DNA of 64,000 nucleotides from Tetradesmus obliquus (Eukaryota > Chlorophyta > Chlorophyceae > Sphaeropleales > Scenedesmaceae). The notes under the pieces are model-generated. The model saw only the letters and a program-made list of their open reading frames with translations, was not told where the DNA came from and searched no databases. The stretch covers positions 4,452,501-4,516,500 of the forward strand of contig CP126205.1 in NCBI GenBank assembly GCA_030272155.1, in the 5' to 3' direction. The translations under genes were made by a program, and so were the position numbers. Of the stretch, positions 63,834 to 64,000 are shown piece by piece; position 1 is the stretch's first letter, and every line of letters begins with the position of its first letter.

Positions 63834-64000
63834 CTGCCGCACCTGAAGCCGCGCTGCACCTGCTGCGCCATGCGCAGGTAGGTCAGCGCGATGCCGCCCA
63901 GCCCCACGTAGATGCCGCCGCCAGCGACATCCCTGTGCTGCAGCGCTGCTGCCTTCACCTCCTAACACGTACAGAAAGTAAAACATTGCATTAGAGAAAA
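60631..64000 (-). CDS. LanC-like protein (LANCL), N-terminus beyond window
   Basis: Nine minus-strand exons with matching phases: 63961-63843, 63617-63515, 63261-63166, 62994-62845, 62613-62451, 61891-61714, 61509-61365, 61091-60921 and 60711-60631; about 401 aa in the window, so only a short N-terminal part is missing. Family blocks in order: 'IYVGLGGIALTYLRMA', 'HSLGIAAGLLAEA', 'VTFLEGASGLLAAQALLAHM', 'ELLYGRAGYLYSLAWL', 'GLMYSWHGKRYLGAAHG', 'VAWCHGAAGYVPAMLKA', 'VGLCHGICGNGYALLALAR' and C-terminal 'ASLYEGLAGAVNFWLDV'. The Cys of WCHG and the Cys-His of LCHG are the expected zinc ligands. Animal LANCL proteins add glutathione to dehydroamino acids in proteins; plant homologues (GCR2/GCL) are less well understood. 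No lanthipeptide precursor is nearby. Confidence 0.92.

Noticed and set aside
60631..64000. Lanthipeptide biosynthesis cluster suggested by the LanC-like gene
   Set aside because: The gene is a spliced eukaryotic LANCL; no LanB/LanM, precursor peptide or transporter is nearby.

Overview
The window reads as nuclear DNA from a green alga (Chlorophyta, probably Chlamydomonadales or Sphaeropleales). The evidence is G+C-rich sequence, genes split into many short exons with GT-AG introns, heavy CAG/CTG triplet expansion, TGTAA downstream of some stop codons (the usual chlorophyte poly(A) signal), and plant-type protein families. The species assignment is inference; no marker gene is present. Exon models were built by hand by requiring protein-family continuity plus matching intron phases.

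Layout: (1) 1-4.8 kb, minus: 5' part of an organellar-type alanyl-tRNA synthetase, running off the left edge. (2) 5.8-8.3 kb, minus: a DUF1995 (LPA3-like) probable plastid protein. (3) 8.6-10.3 kb, plus: a NOP15/NIFK-type nucleolar RNA-binding protein, divergent from (2). (4) 11.1-12.2 kb, plus: an intronless protein with two membrane segments. (5) 14.0-16.9 kb, plus: a short (Swp1-sized) ribophorin II subunit of oligosaccharyltransferase. (6) 18.1-25.9 kb, plus: a 12-exon Ala/Gln-rich coiled-coil protein of about 1,297 aa. (7) 27.0-31.2 kb, plus: a CNNM/Mam3-type DUF21-CBS membrane protein. (8) 33.3-37.7 kb, minus: a secreted beta-helix (POMP-repeat-like) protein with two apparent single-base frameshifts. 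(9) 38.6-44.2 kb, minus: a secreted two-domain fasciclin (FAS1) protein with a Cys-rich insertion. (10) 45.9-55.5 kb, plus: a 14-exon gene predicted to fuse an apparently intact papain-like cysteine peptidase to a long extracellular leucine-rich-repeat region, about 1,697 aa. (11) 56.1-59.6 kb, minus: a type II membrane glycosyltransferase with a DND motif. (12) 60.6-64 kb, minus: a LanC-like (LANCL) protein whose N-terminus lies beyond the right edge.

The genes are not an operon, but five of them (RPN2, the beta-helix, FAS1, peptidase-LRR and glycosyltransferase genes) serve the secretory pathway or the cell surface. Two points deserve most attention. One is the peptidase-LRR fusion. The other is a recurrent architecture in which short pieces of exon edges, with their splice sites, are copied into the neighbouring intron, UTR or intergenic DNA ('exon-edge echoes'), often together with sense-strand CTG tracts that run into 3' splice sites. 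A probable 3' end of a non-LTR retrotransposon and a dispersed repeat of about 85 bp are also present.
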